Shown here piece after piece: positions 1 to 11,157 of a DNA stretch of 46,850 bases. The notes under the pieces are model-generated. The model saw nothing but the letters and a program-made list of their open reading frames with translations. It did no database searches and was not told the origin of the DNA. Made by a program: the position numbers and the translations under genes. Every line of letters starts with the position of its first letter. Within the stretch, counting starts at the first letter, position 1. The stretch comes from Zygnema cylindricum. Its lineage: Eukaryota > Streptophyta > Zygnematophyceae > Zygnematales > Zygnemataceae. The stretch is from positions 56,587 through 103,436 of the forward strand of contig JBBHKE010000484.1 of the NCBI GenBank assembly GCA_037447655.1, written 5' to 3'.

Positions 1-41
1 AGAGGGAGCGGGAGAGGGAGAGGGAGAGGGAGAGGGAGCGG
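1..41. repeat. GA-rich microsatellite
   Basis: Imperfect repeats of the hexamer GGGAGA. A pyrimidine-rich counterpart of the same hexamer lies in a UTP25 intron near 43803. The array stops where copia LTR similarity begins. Confidence 0.8.
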
Positions 42-613
42 AACTAATCCTGATTTGACACGTGTCGACATTTTGGCCATGTCGTACAATGGCCGTACAT
101 AAAGTACACCGGCACCTGTACTTTTCTGTACGACACAGTAATTAGATTGGTGCCGTACTTCAGTAGATAGAGTTTTAGAGAGGGAATAGGACTTAGAAAA
201 TTTTGGGTAGGTAGCTGCCTCTCCCATAGAGCACCATGTATAAATGGCAAACTTTAGCCAGCCATAACTATCAATTTACTTGACCATTTTCAGTGATTCT
301 TTTTGCTGCGGACTCAGGGGAGTCCACGCTACAGAAGGGTGTAGTCGGTCAGAGTTTTGTCTGCTAGGGTGGCTGAATTTCTAAGGGAAAGTCAAAGTGG
401 GTGAATGTGTCTAAATCTCATATTCTAACTTTGCATTCTGTGGTGAAACTGAGCACATAGAAAGTGTTATTTCATAGGGGTGAATCTATATTGGGGTTCT
501 GACTGTCAAGGGGTCAGTCACTTGGGTTTATATAAACTTGGAGTTGGCACTATCTAGATTAGCTTCTTTTGGATCTGCATACTCTGAGGGCCAATGGAGG
601 TCTCAGAGTTTCA
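42..613 (+). mobile_element. Copia LTR, family A, 3' two-thirds
   Basis: This is the promoter-proximal and downstream part of an LTR. It matches the LTR at 16113-17284 and, inverted, the two LTRs at 17809-19003 and 20985-22179. In order it holds a G-box-like ACACGTGTC, a GTAC cluster, a TATA box (239-245) and a leader. It ends in GAGTTTCA at 613, the same end that the target duplication defines for the 17809-22179 element. The upstream U3 start is missing, replaced by the microsatellite or lying outside the window. The LTR abuts integrase code of the next element, so it is best read as a solo LTR or a deletion scar inside that element. Confidence 0.8.
62..245 (+). promoter_or_regulatory. LTR promoter: G-box, GTAC cluster, TATA box
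   Basis: An ACACGTGTC palindrome is followed by six GTAC tetramers between about 85 and 155, then TATAAAT at 239-245. The same order occurs in the other A and B LTRs, with TATA elements at 3980, 10925, 16909, 18178 (minus), 21354 (minus) and about 23923 (minus). GTAC is the core bound by plant SBP-box factors, and ACGTG is the bZIP/ABRE core. That these factors act here is inference. Transcription would start about 30 bases after the TATA box. Confidence 0.6.
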
Positions 614-3222
614 AAGAGTATCTTAGGTTGGGGGAAAAAGGTATATGCTGACAGTTATTGATGAGTGGTCCAGATATTCTAGAGTCTATTTCCTAAAAAC
701 AAAGTCTGAAAAACCAAAGTACTTCAAAAATACAAAGCCTAGAGTGAGAAATCGCACATAACCCCCATTAAGCATATAAGGAGTGATAATAGGGGAGAGT
801 ACACCTCTATCCAATTGGAGGAATACTTAAGAGATGAGGGAGTTCACTATCAAAAAATTGTACCGAATAATCTAGAACAAAATGGGGTAGTTTAGAGGTT
901 AAACCAGACTTTGGAAGATAGTGTGTATTAGTCCTTTGGTGATAAGAAAATAGGAAGAAGATATTAAGTGCAGGCCATGAAGGATGCAACCCATTAGAAT
1001 AGAGTTCTTACTATAGCCATTAAAGGAATGAAACCCTTATGAGAGATGGGTTGGAAGGATATCGACATTTCTCACTTGAAAGTATTCAGTTGTCAAGAAT
1101 ATAGTCTTCACACATATAAAAAATACTGGAAACTAGATGCTAAAGGGAAACCATGATTTTTTGTGGGATATGATGAGGATGTTAAGGGATATATAGTCTA
1201 TGAGTTAGCTAAACAATACATCATTCTGGTAAAGCATCTAGTTGTCATGGATGAAGGAAAGTCATTTGATCCCTTCAAATACACTTAGAGGATAAGAATC
1301 AGTTTTAATTCCGAGAGTTAGGATGACTCGGATCTTCCCTAAAGACACACAAGTGAAAACTTGATTGCAGATTCAAGGGAGAGACAATATGGGGGAGATA
1401 CACCGAGATCTTATCATATCTCTATACACTCCGAGGAGACAGAAGAGGAGGAGCCCGAACGAGCTCCCATGGATAAGGGAGCCGATGAGACAATAAGGGG
1501 GAACCCGGGACTTCCCTTCATTCCAGCTTCAGAATTTGAGGGAGGACAAAGGAGCAGCAAAAAGCTACAAGAAAAATAGGATACTCACAAGGTAACAAAG
1601 CTATCTCACCGAGATGAACCTCAATCATACTCGAAGGCAATGGATAGTCCGGAGAAAGACCGATGGGTCAGAGCCATAAATGATGAGATGGCTTCCTTCA
1701 TGGAAGCTAATACTTGGGAGATGGTGTAATATCCCCCACACGAAAACCTATTGGGTGCAAATGGGTATTTAAATTGAAACTGAACCCAGATAATACCATT
1801 GAGAGATATAATGCTTGGTTGGTAGCAAAGGGGTTCACCCAAAAAGAGAGGATAGATTATGAGGAGACTTTTGCTCCGGTGGTTTGGTTCCCATCAGTAA
1901 GGATTCTCCTTAGTCTAGCAGTAGGGGAAGACATTGAAATACACTAGATGGATATCAAGACATCTTTCCTCAACGGTGAACTAGAGGAAGAAATCTTCAT
2001 GCGACAAACATAAGGATTTATAGAGGAAGGAGAAGAGAGCAAAGTTTGCAGGCTGATAAAGTCCTTATATGGACTGAAGCAGGCATCAAATAATGGAACA
2101 AGAAACTAGATGAGTTTCTCACCGGTTTGGGATATATTCGGATCAGTTCTGACCATTCTATTTATTTGTTTGAGGATGAGAATGGTGTAATTTTTATTGC
2201 AATATATGTGGATGATTTGCTGGTGCTAAGTTAGTCTATCTAAAAGATCAGTGAGTTAAAGAAAGATCTTAAAATCATATTTGACATGAAGGATTGAGGG
2301 CAGGCTAAATATATTTTGGGAATTCAAATGGAAAGAGATAGAGGGAAGAGAATAATCAGACTTACTCAGAAGGATGCTCCCGGAAATATGCTTGAGAAAT
2401 TTCATAAGGAAAAGGCAAACAGTTCTACCACTCCCATGGACTTGAAAAAAGTAAGTGATGGGAGTGTAGAAGTAGGAGTGATAATACTAGATGATCAGAT
2501 GGGTCCAGAAGAGAGACAGTTTATGAAGTCTATTTCTTACAGACAAGTTGTAAGAAGCTTGATTTACTTTATGAATTGTACTAGACCGGACATAGCACCA
2601 GCTGTTGGAGTCCTCACTATGAGACTTAATAATCCTAGGAAGAAAGATTGGGAGGCAGCCAAGAGAGTCATGAGATACTTGGTGGGAACCAAGGATTTAT
2701 GGTTGTATCTAGAAGGGGAGCACACTGACATCACTACTTGGAGTGATACTACTTACGCAGATGCATGTATGAGAAGATACACTTCTGGGTATGTGTTATA
2801 TGTGGGGGAACGTGCTTGTTGTTGGATTAGCAAGCAACAAAAGATGGTTGCTCAGTCCACTATGGAGGCTGGGTACATGACCTCTTGTTCTACTGTGAAA
2901 GAGCTGATGTGGGTCAAGTCTTTATTACAAGAACTGGGCTATATGAAGAAGGGAGTGCATGAAGTGTTTTGTGATAATCAGGCTGCAATTGCAATTCCAA
3001 CCAATCCAAAACATCATTTTAAGGCTAACCATCTGGATATAAAATTGAGTTTTGTGAGGGTTAAGGTTAGAAACAACAAAATTGAGAATCTTTTGTATAG
3101 AGGTGATGGGGAAATGGAAGCTGATATGATGACAAAACCTGTGCCCTCTACCAAGTTAAAATACTGCAGAGAAAAATATGGGTTAAAAGAGAAACTAAAA
3201 TTAGACTAGAAAATAAAGGGAG
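614..3222 (+). pseudogene. Decayed copia pol: integrase, RT, RNase H (family B)
   Basis: This is a plus-strand pol remnant starting inside the integrase core (VIDEWSRYSRVYF near 660). It continues through the integrase C-terminal part (ISHLKVF, KHLVVMDEGKS), an acidic linker, RT (GCKWVFKLKLNPDNTIERY near 1760; YVDDLLVLS near 2205) and RNase H (DITTWSD, CDNQAAIAI). Many stops and frameshifts break it. The last third, 2316-3209, remains open for 297 codons. A purine-rich tract (3211-3222) directly precedes the 3' LTR. Its protein fragments match the minus-strand host element at 14286-23706, so the two are family members. Confidence 0.9.
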
Positions 3223-4203
3223 TGTTGAAATTACTAGATTTAGGGAAGATATTTTCTAGGTCTTAATTGATTAGAATAGCTTTAAAAAAAAGCGCAGGCA
3301 GCCTGCCTCCACCTTCTCTCTCTAGCCCCCATACTTATTGTAGTCACTAAAAGAGAGAGAGGGAGGTGGAGCTATGGCTACCTCAGCTCCATAGGCAAGA
3401 CTAAAGAGTGACATAAGCCACTCTCCAGGAGTCCCAGGACTCATCCCGAGCGCGGCGGTGTAACAATCAACTCTTACCGGTCGTCATGGAGTCCGTTAGG
3501 ATACATACGGTTTGATAGCTATTTAAACACTAACAAGATCATTAATTTGATTAACAATATAAAAAATTGAGGACATAAAAACTAGTTTAGTTTTTAGTAC
3601 GCACGAAACAAATGTACCAGATATTTGCAGTTTTGAACAGCTATCATTAAAAGCCGGTTTTGATCCGACGGCCCTCATCATCGTCAAGACCCTAGAATGG
3701 CCGCCTTGGCGATTTTTTGGACATGACATTACCTGTCGACACGTGGCAAGATATAATTGGGAAGCCAGAATCCCAGAAGCTCGAGGACAAGTCTGAAAGA
3801 GAAAGACGTCGACTCCAAGGCTTTATCGTACACAAGTTGTACAAAAAGTACATCGGCCCTAGTACCATTCTGTACTGTACAGTCTTCTGATTGGTTGATA
3901 CATCAGAAGATAGGGGTTTTGAGAGGGGTTTATGACTAAGAGGATTGAGGAGGTAGCCGCCTCACTCCCAACAAGCTTGTATAAATATTGGCATCTTTGC
4001 CACTTGATAACTAATCGCCTGGTTGGGCGTTTTTAATGATTCTTTTTGCCATGAACTCAAGGGAGTACAGAGTGCAAAGGGGTGCTGTCAGATTGTCTAT
4101 TTTCTAGCTTGGGTAGCAATGGTTCTAGTTGAAAGTAGGTTAGTCAAAAGCTATATAGAGGCTTTCTGAATTTTGCAGTCCAAATGGGGGACACAGAATT
4201 GCA
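3223..4203 (+). mobile_element. 3' LTR of the 614-3222 element (family B)
   Basis: The LTR starts TGTTGAAATTA right after the polypurine tract and ends GAATTGCA. It is homologous along its length to the inverted LTR at 23707-24689. It contains a U3 hairpin (about 3304-3391), a weakly preserved tRNA-like block (about 3420-3550), a GTAC cluster (3828-3885) and TATAAAT at 3980-3986. It is inserted in the U3 of another, minus-strand LTR that resumes at 4204. Confidence 0.85.
3304..3391 (+). other. U3 stem-loop of the LTR
   Basis: The arm CTCCACCTTCTCTCTCT pairs with the downstream arm AGAGAGAGAGGGAGGTGGAG, with a three-base bulge. The roughly 25-base loop contains CATACTTATTGTAGTCACT. Related loops occur in the hairpins at 4226, 16169, 18859, 22035 and 24544, although the arm sequences differ. 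Confidence 0.65.
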
Positions 4204-4345
4204 TGTTCTTTTAGGGATAGCATAGGCGGCCATGGCTCTATCTCCCTCTCTAACTATGAGTGACTGCGACAAGTGTGGGAGCTAAAGAGAGGTGTTAGAG
4301 GCAGACTGCCTCTGCTTTTTTTCTGCATTTTGTCTTTTAGAAAAC
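4204..4345 (-). mobile_element. LTR U3 remnant of a minus-strand copia element
   Basis: Read on the minus strand this is the beginning of an LTR: an AT-rich start, then the conserved U3 hairpin (about 4226-4310) with loop CACACTTGTCGCAGTCACT and the adjacent CCATGGCCGCC block. It is cut at 4203 by the plus-strand B LTR. It would be the 3' LTR of the RT fragment to its right. Confidence 0.65.
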
Positions 4346-5054
4346 GTAAAAAATACTAAATTATTGCCACTTTCTACAAAAGTTGCTTGAATGCGGTTTA
4401 TTGCATCCATTGACTTACTTATTAATAAAAGTCATCCACATATACAACAATGTTTAGTATCCCATCCTCCCGTTGTAAGAAAATTACAGAATGATCTGTG
4501 CTAATTCTCTTAAATCCGTGCCTATTGAAAAACTCATCTAACCAAATTCCACTGACGCGGGGCTTGTTTTAGCCCATACAAAGATTTCATCAATTTTCAC
4601 ACTAATTCCTCTTTTCCCTTTTCAACATACATTTGAAGTTGTTTCATAAAAATGGTTTCTTCTAACTCCAAATGCAAGAAGCCGTTTTAACATCCATTTA
4701 ATGTATTTCCATATTCTCTATAGTCGCTAGACTTAGCAAAATTCTGACAGTAAGAAATTTGACAACTAGAGAGAAGATTTCCTCAAAGTCAATACCTTTT
4801 TTTAATTATACCCCTTGGCCACTAGTCTGGCCTTATACCTTTCGATGGTGTTGTCCGGGTTCAGCTTCACCTTGAATACCCATTGCTGCCGATGACTTTT
4901 CTGCTTGGAGGAAGATCCACCAGCTCCCATGTGTGTGCCTCCATAATAGACTTCATTTCATTGTTTGCCGCCTCGATCCACTGATTTCTATCAGGTGATG
5001 AGAATGTTGTTTTAAAAGCTTTACCCTCAATACATAGAGTTGTGAGGGGAGATT
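4346..5054 (-). pseudogene. Copia RT fragment
   Basis: The minus strand encodes pieces of copia RT with stops. Going downstream on that strand they are RNQWIEAANNEMKSIMEAHTW (about 4930-4990), a degraded WVFKVKLNPDNTIERY block (about 4830-4890), and the catalytic NIVVYVDD motif (about 4425-4450). RNase H is missing: the frame runs straight into LTR U3. The upstream side is cut by the C-type LTR at 5055. Confidence 0.8.
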
Positions 5055-5990
5055 TGTAATTAGAATATTTTTGGATTAAAGATTGGTGTAATACTTACCT
5101 CAAATAGTGTGATAGTAAAGAAGTTACTCTAAGAGTATTTGTACAATCACATAGACACGCGTCAACGTATCACACTATACAAGGAAAGCGGAATGGACCT
5201 GGACACATGGCATCTATCGGACAAGGGAATTCGGGAAATCGGGCAGACAGAAAATGAACCGGACATCGAGGATAACAATTGTATAAGATAAAATACCAGA
5301 GGTTGATTACGATCAGATCGACGGCTAGAAATTGAGTGGGGACCACGGATGACATGGTGCTTTGTAACCACCTCATATATTTGTACAAAACATACCACAG
5401 CGGGCTAAACACATCTACAGTTGTTGACTAAGCAAGCCACTTTTGGTGTACGACTTCAATTTGGAAATACATGATAGAACAAGGATTTTGTTGCCTAGTG
5501 GATTAGGAAATAGTGTTTCACTATTTAATTTTAGGTTAGTTGCAATTTGGTTTTTAGAAGTACTCGTAGTACAATGACGTACAGTTTTGGTACCTTGTCA
5601 CATTATAGTACAGTACTACAGTGCCATATGTTATTTGCTGATTTGTTTAATAGCAGTAGACACACTCTAAGATTATAAGTTTAGGACTTAGAAAAATCTT
5701 TGGAATCCATTTTTAAAAAATAGGGTAAATTAAAAGGCAGTTTTGGGAAACTTGCAACTCTCATATCTTATGGTTTACTAGGTCACTTATGCTCTTATTT
5801 TGGGAATTAACAATGTGTCTGCTAGTCTGTTTATGTGCCAATTCTTGGGGTAATTAGATCTGTGAGTCAGGTTTTGTAGTGTGCAAAAAGGTGGTGTTTG
5901 TGAGAAATTCTTGTGAAGCTTCTACTTAAGTGTGTCTAATTTTACCACTATTGCTGCAGCTCCAACTGCACCCGTTGTCATAGAACAACA
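5055..5990 (+). mobile_element. 5' LTR of the chimeric element (family C)
   Basis: It resembles the inverted LTR at 13271-14285, sharing the TGTAATACTTACCT block near its start and the ACAACA end. It ends exactly before GGTTATGGGC, the primer-binding motif. It holds GTAC repeats (5570-5625). It lacks the U3 hairpin and tRNA-like module of families A and B. The gag frame already begins inside the LTR near 5932, where the expected ATG is GTG. The 5' boundary is approximate because the TGTTG start is eroded. Confidence 0.75.
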
Positions 5991-6850
5991 GGTTATGGGC
6001 ATGTCTCAAAGAATTCCTGTGTTTAATGGACAAAAATATGCTTACTGGGCAGACATGGTTGAGTCTTACTCTGAAACTGCAGGTCTACTGGAAGTTTTGG
6101 ATGGATCACTTGATAAAGCTGATCCAACTTGGGCGAAAAAAAATTCATAAGCTTGGAATGATCTCAAACTATATCTTTCGGAAAACATGGTTATGTCACG
6201 AATCAAGATGAAAAAGGCGATTTACATTTGGGAATCACTCAAGGCGTCTTATGAGAAGGCAAATGTTTAAGATGAACTTCTATTTGCATGAAAAAATTCG
6301 GGGCTACAAATACTCGAGGGGAACAATGGCCGAGTATATAGATAGCTTCAGAGCTCTTATTGATGCACATGCTTGTGCTCGTGCCTCTTTCCCTGAGTTC
6401 CACCAAGGTGCTTTGATCATTACAGGTCTTCTTAGCAATATGAAAGATGCGTCTGCTGAACTGAAAAAACATGATAAAGCTAGCTAAACACTTCAGTTAG
6501 CTATTATTATTATTCTAGAAGAGGAGTCTATGACAAAGATGATTAATGGAGAAAATCAAGTAGAGGCCTTTTACACAGATTTTGATAGGAAAGGTCAGTT
6601 TAACAAGCAGAGAAATCAGTTTAATCAGCAAAAAAATCAGTTTAACCCAAATCAGGGTCAGTATAAATAGTTTAATCAAGGGCAAAATACACAGTCTTTT
6701 ATTGCTTGTTTCTTTTATTCACAGAGAGTTCATGGGTATAAATACTCTCTTAAACTCAAAAAGGCAAATGAGACAGGTTTATATAGGCCAGGTTGGCAGC
6801 AAAGTTAGTTTAACCAGGGTTCTTCTGGTCATCGGTTACAAAACATCTCA
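5932..6850 (+). pseudogene. Copia gag, C type
   Basis: The frame starts TCTAATTTTACC after a GTG. It carries the gag hallmark VMGMSQRIPVFNG near 5993, then regions equal to the minus-strand gag at 12393-13329, including SRIKMKKA and FRALIDAHAC. A stop and frameshifts lie between 6148 and 6660. The zinc knuckle near 6705 is damaged: two of its cysteines read as Tyr and Ser. In a working element this would be the capsid-nucleocapsid precursor that packages element RNA. Not functional here. Confidence 0.85.
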
Positions 6851-8333
6851 TTGTTTTCTTCATCTGTCACTCAGGAAAATAAATCTTTGACCTTCAATGA
6901 GCAAGATGACTCGGAGTTATTTGCAATGGCGGCAGCAATGGAGGGCTCAAAGGACGCCAGATGGATCATAGACATAGGGGCATCTACCCACATGTGTTGG
7001 AACAAGGGACTTTTTACAAATCTGCTGACAACACCTACAAAGAATATCTACTATGCTTGTGGCATGAGCGTCCAAACTTGTGCTCAGGGTGATGTTTCAT
7101 TGCAAGTAGATGTAGGGGGAAAGTCTGTAGAGAGAACACTTCATAATGTCTTATATGTTCCATGCTTCAAAAAGAATATGTTTTCCACTTCCTTGGTTGA
7201 AAGCAAAGGTTTTGAAGTCACCCTTAAAGGGGGTAAGCAGGTTGTAAGCAAGCTAGGAAAGATAGTAATGAAAGAAACTAGAGATGAAAGCAAAATGTAT
7301 CGCATGGACATGGCTGATTCTAAGGAAAATGATGTTCTCTACTCTGGTGTAATATCTGAAAATGATTTATGGCATAAGAGGCTTGGACATGTTCACTATA
7401 ACAGCTTAACAAAAATGGTGAAAGTTGGGAAAGTAGAGGGTGTTTCTCTGATAGATCAGCGAGTCAAAACCTGTGATGGCTGCTCTTTAGGAAAGATATA
7501 TAAACTGCATTTTCCACAAGAATCAGATCATAGATCAACAAAATTCTTGCAGCTAATTCACTCGGATGTTTTGGGACCTGCTTAGGTGCCCTCAGCTGGG
7601 GGGGTTCGTTTTATGGTAACGTTTACAGATGACTTCTCGAGATTCACTAAAGTTTACTTCATGAAAGAAAAGAGTGAAGTGTTCGGACACTTCAAACACT
7701 ACAAAGTTTGGGCGGAAAAACTGCATGGTGTTCCGATTTTGGAACTCAGATCAGACAATGGAGGAGAGTATATTCACTTCTAATGAGTTTGAGGGTTACT
7801 TGAAAGAGGAAGGGGTTCAACACCAAAAGACTGTCCCAAAGAACCCGGAACAAAATGGTGTAGCCGAAAGACTTAATCGGACATTAAGTGATAGTGCGTG
7901 TAGTATGTTGACGGATAAAAAGATAAGGAAAACTTTTTGGGCAGAAGCTATGAATTGTACCAATTATCTCAAAAATAGAGTCCTTACCTCAGTTGTAAAA
8001 GGTCAAACACCTTATGAAAGATGGACCGGGAGAAAACCTAACATATCACACTTAAAGGTGTTTGGAAGTCAAGTGTTTAGTTTAAACACAGAAAAATCTG
8101 ATTGGAAGTTAGATGCTAGAGGAAAGCCGGAATACTTACTTGGGTGTGATGAGAACGTAAAAGGGTATAGAGTTTATGATCTCGGTAGAGAAGACATAAT
8201 TCTAGTAAAACACTTGGTAGTTATGGATGAAGGAAAATCCATAGATCCCTTTAACTATACTAAACCGGTCAGAATTAGAATTGAATCCGAAAGTGAGCTA
8301 GATGCAGATTCTACTAACCGAACTCCAGTTTAG
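6851..8333 (+). pseudogene. Copia protease and integrase of the chimeric element
   Basis: A protease-like stretch reads WIIDIGASTHMCW, so the usual D-S/T-G active site is altered to D-I-G. The integrase zinc-binding region (LWHKRLGH, then CDGC) and the first catalytic Asp (IHSDVLGP) follow. A stop lies at 7583-7585. The second Asp sits in RSDNGGEY at about 7748, and a frame change comes directly after it near 7770. The third catalytic residue (EQNGVAERLN) lies in the new frame, which runs to 8333. Before about 7770 the code matches the C-type element at 11158-13270; after it, the B-type elements. Confidence 0.85.
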
Positions 8334-8381
8334 CCTAACCGTGCAGAGGAAGAGAAAAATCTGACCGAGAGTGACCCGCAT

Positions 8382-10176
8382 TTGGAGTCACACCTTCCAA
8401 TTCAAACCGAGGAAGAAAACGAGGAAATACGGGAAATGGACGATGAACGACCAGAGAAGGACTCCACGGATAGGGGAGAAGGTGAAGTTGTTCGGAGGAA
8501 CCCAAGATTACCCTCGATTCCCGCGTCAGAATTTGAAGGAGGAAGAAGAAGCAGCAAGAGACTTCAAGAGAGACAAGTGAACAACAAGGTAACTAAGCTA
8601 TCACATTTGAGCGAACCCCAAACTTACTCAGATGCAGTTAATAGTCCGGAAGTAGTAGATGGGTGACAGCTATTAATGATGAGATGGCTTCCATTATGGA
8701 AGCAAACACTTGGGAGTTGGTGGATTGTCTTCCGGATAGAAAAGCAATAGGGTGCAAGTGGGTGTTTAAGTTGAAGCTCAATCCAGATAACACTATCGAG
8801 CGATACAAAGCCAGATTAGTGGCAAAGGGATTCACACATAAGGAGGGAATCGATTATAAGGAGACTTTTGCTCCAGTTCTTAGATTCCCCTCCGTCTGGA
8901 TGATACTTAGTCTCGCGGCAGCGGAAGACATGGAAGTGCACCAGATGGATATCAAAACCGCTTTCTTACACGGAGAATTGGAAGAAGAGATCTTCATGCG
9001 ACAACCGGAAGGATTTGTGGAGAAAGGAGAAGAAAGCAAGGTGTGCAAATTGATAAAGTCCCTCTATGGACTAAAGCAAGCTCCACGCCAATGGAACAAA
9101 AAGTTGGACGAGTTTTTGACAAGTTTGGGATACATTCGAATCAGTTAGGATCATTCCATCTACTTATTTGAGGATGAGGAAGGTATAACTTTCATTGCCA
9201 TATATGTTGATGATTTGCTTGTTTTGAGTAAATCAATGGTGAAAATTAATAGATTGAAAAAGGATCTAAAAAGTAGATTTGAAATGAAAGATTTAGGGGA
9301 GGCAAAGTACATATTGGGAATACAAATGGAGAGGGATAGAGAAAAGAAGATAATTAGACTAACCCAAAAAGAAGCAATTGGGAATATGCTTGAAAAATTT
9401 CAAATGGATAAAGCAAATAGTTGTACGACACAAATGAACTTGAAGAAGGGAAGTGAGGGGAGCTCAGAAGAGGGAATCCTGATCTTAGATAATGATTCAC
9501 GCAAAATTTTCCGTACAGACAGGTTGTCGGTAGTTTGATCTATTTTATGAATTGCACTCGTCTTGATATAGCAGCAACTGTGGGAGTGTTAAGTAGGAGT
9601 CTGAATGATCCTAGGAAGAAAGATTGGGAAGCAGCCAAAAGGGTCATGCGGTATTCGGTAGGAACAAGAGATTTGTGGTTGCATCAAGGTGGGGATAACA
9701 CTGACATCACTACTTGGAGTGATGCCAGTTATGGGGATGCTCCGATGAGGAGGTGTACTTCTGGATATGTGTTGTATGTTGGGAATGGGGCTTGTTGTTG
9801 GAGCAGTAAGCAGCAAAAGGTGATTGCTCAGTCCACCATGGAGGCTGAGTATATGGCCTCTTGTTCTGCTGTGAAAGAATTAATGTGGGTGAAATCTTTG
9901 CTTCAAGAATTGGGATATATGAAAAGCGGAGTGCAAAAAGTATTTTGTGACAATCAAGCTGCGATCGCAATTGCAGCAAACCCTAAGCATCACTTTAAAG
10001 CAAAGCATATGGATATTCGTTTGAGCTTTGTTAGAGAGAAGGCTGAGAATAAAATAATTAGTTTGGAATATAAACCGGATGGAGAGATGGTAACAAATAT
10101 GATGAGTAAACCGGTCCCTTCTCCTAAATTGATATTATGTAGGGAGAAGTGTGGACTAAAGCAAAAGATAGACTAG
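8382..10176 (+). pseudogene. Copia RT and RNase H of the chimeric element (B type)
   Basis: This is the best preserved pol in the window. An acidic linker (8382-8666) leads into RT with GCKWVFKLKLNPDNTIERY, HQMDIKTAFLHG, LYGLKQAPRQW and the catalytic IYVDDLLVLSK (about 9200-9235). RNase H follows (DITTWSDASY, AQSTMEAEYMAS, CDNQAAIAI) and ends at 10176. Only a stop at 9146-9148 and a frameshift near 9530 interrupt it after the linker. A purine-rich tract precedes the LTR at 10190. The protein is close to the 614-3222 element. Confidence 0.9.
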
Positions 10177-10189
10177 AAAATAACGGGAG

Positions 10190-11157
10190 TGTTGAAAATA
10201 TAGGTATTTTGTAGTCTTTCTTATGGACTTACTACAGCCCTCATACTTATCGTAGTCACTGAGGACCTCTATAAAGCCATGGCTGCCTGCTGCAGCTAAA
10301 GGAGACAGGCAGATCATTCAGGGAAGTTTTTTCTTTGCAAAATAAATTACTGCACCTTGTGAGAATTGACCCAGTGACCTCTGAATGATCACTGTACGGA
10401 ACAGCCGTATGCCTTATCCAGTAAGCCTTGAAGATTCGATACATGTATATGGCGCGATAATAATTTAAAGTTGTACAGCGCCGGACATTTCATTTAACAA
10501 GTTACGGAACGATTTATGCATGAAACATACCGCGTCGCACGAAATCGGGACCGCACGAATATTACGAATTAACATTTAATTTCGACGGACGAAATTAAAA
10601 TGTCTAGATCGAACGACTTACAGTGGGGCCGGAATATCGGAATAGACATTTGGCGGTTTGCGGAGCAGATGTCGGCGGATGACACGTGGCAACATATGGT
10701 TGGACAGCGGACATTACGAGAGGAGCAACTACGGCTCCGGAACTGACACGCGTCACCGGACCGGCCATGCCGTACTATGGCCGTACAAGAAGTACAGCGG
10801 TACCTGTACCTTCTTGTACTTTACAGTAATATGATTGGTCTAGTACCTTAGAGATAGGTTTAGAGAGGTAGCTTGTGACTTAGAATATTTTTTCGGTTTT
10901 TCAGCCTCTCTCCCAGAGAGCACCTATATTTATGGACCAACTTTGGTCAGCCATAACTTAATGCTCAGGTGAGCAAATTCAGTGATTCTTTTTGCTGCGG
11001 ACTCAGAGGATCGAAGCTACACAAGGGTATAGTTGGTCAGCGATTTTGCGTCCCTGGGTGGGACTTATTCATTGTCAAAGTCAAAAGTGCATATACTATC
11101 CTAGAGGCTTCACATAAGCTGGACATTCTGTGTACCAATGGAGGTCATAGAATTACA
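10190..11157 (+). mobile_element. 3' LTR of the chimeric element (A-like)
   Basis: It starts TGTTGAAAATATAGG after the polypurine tract and ends GAATTACA. It carries the A-type order: hairpin loop remnant (CATACTTATCGTAGTCACT, arms eroded), antisense tRNA-like block (10345-10440), G-box and GTAC cluster (10740-10850), TATATTTA (10925) and the TTTTTGCTGCGGACTCAG leader motif. It is unrelated to the C-type LTR at the 5' end of the same gag-pol. It abuts the truncated integrase of the minus-strand element at 11158. Confidence 0.85.
10345..10440 (-). other. Antisense tRNA-like block in the LTR
   Basis: On the minus strand the order resembles a tRNA: a D-arm/A-box-like GGCTTACTGGATAAGGC, a short stem-loop TACGG-CTGTT-CCGTA in the anticodon-arm place, then GGTCACTGGGTCAATTC in the T-arm place. 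The T stem does not pair well and there is an extra insert, so it is not a functional tRNA. Equivalent blocks occur in three other LTRs. Confidence 0.5.

Noticed and set aside
1-41. Telomeric repeat or contig-end artefact
   Set aside because: The GGGAGA hexamer is not a plant telomere unit, and a similar array sits inside an intron at 43803.
5162-5412. Two overlapping minus-strand frames of about 80 codons
   Set aside because: They lie within the C-type LTR, overlap each other in different frames and match no family.
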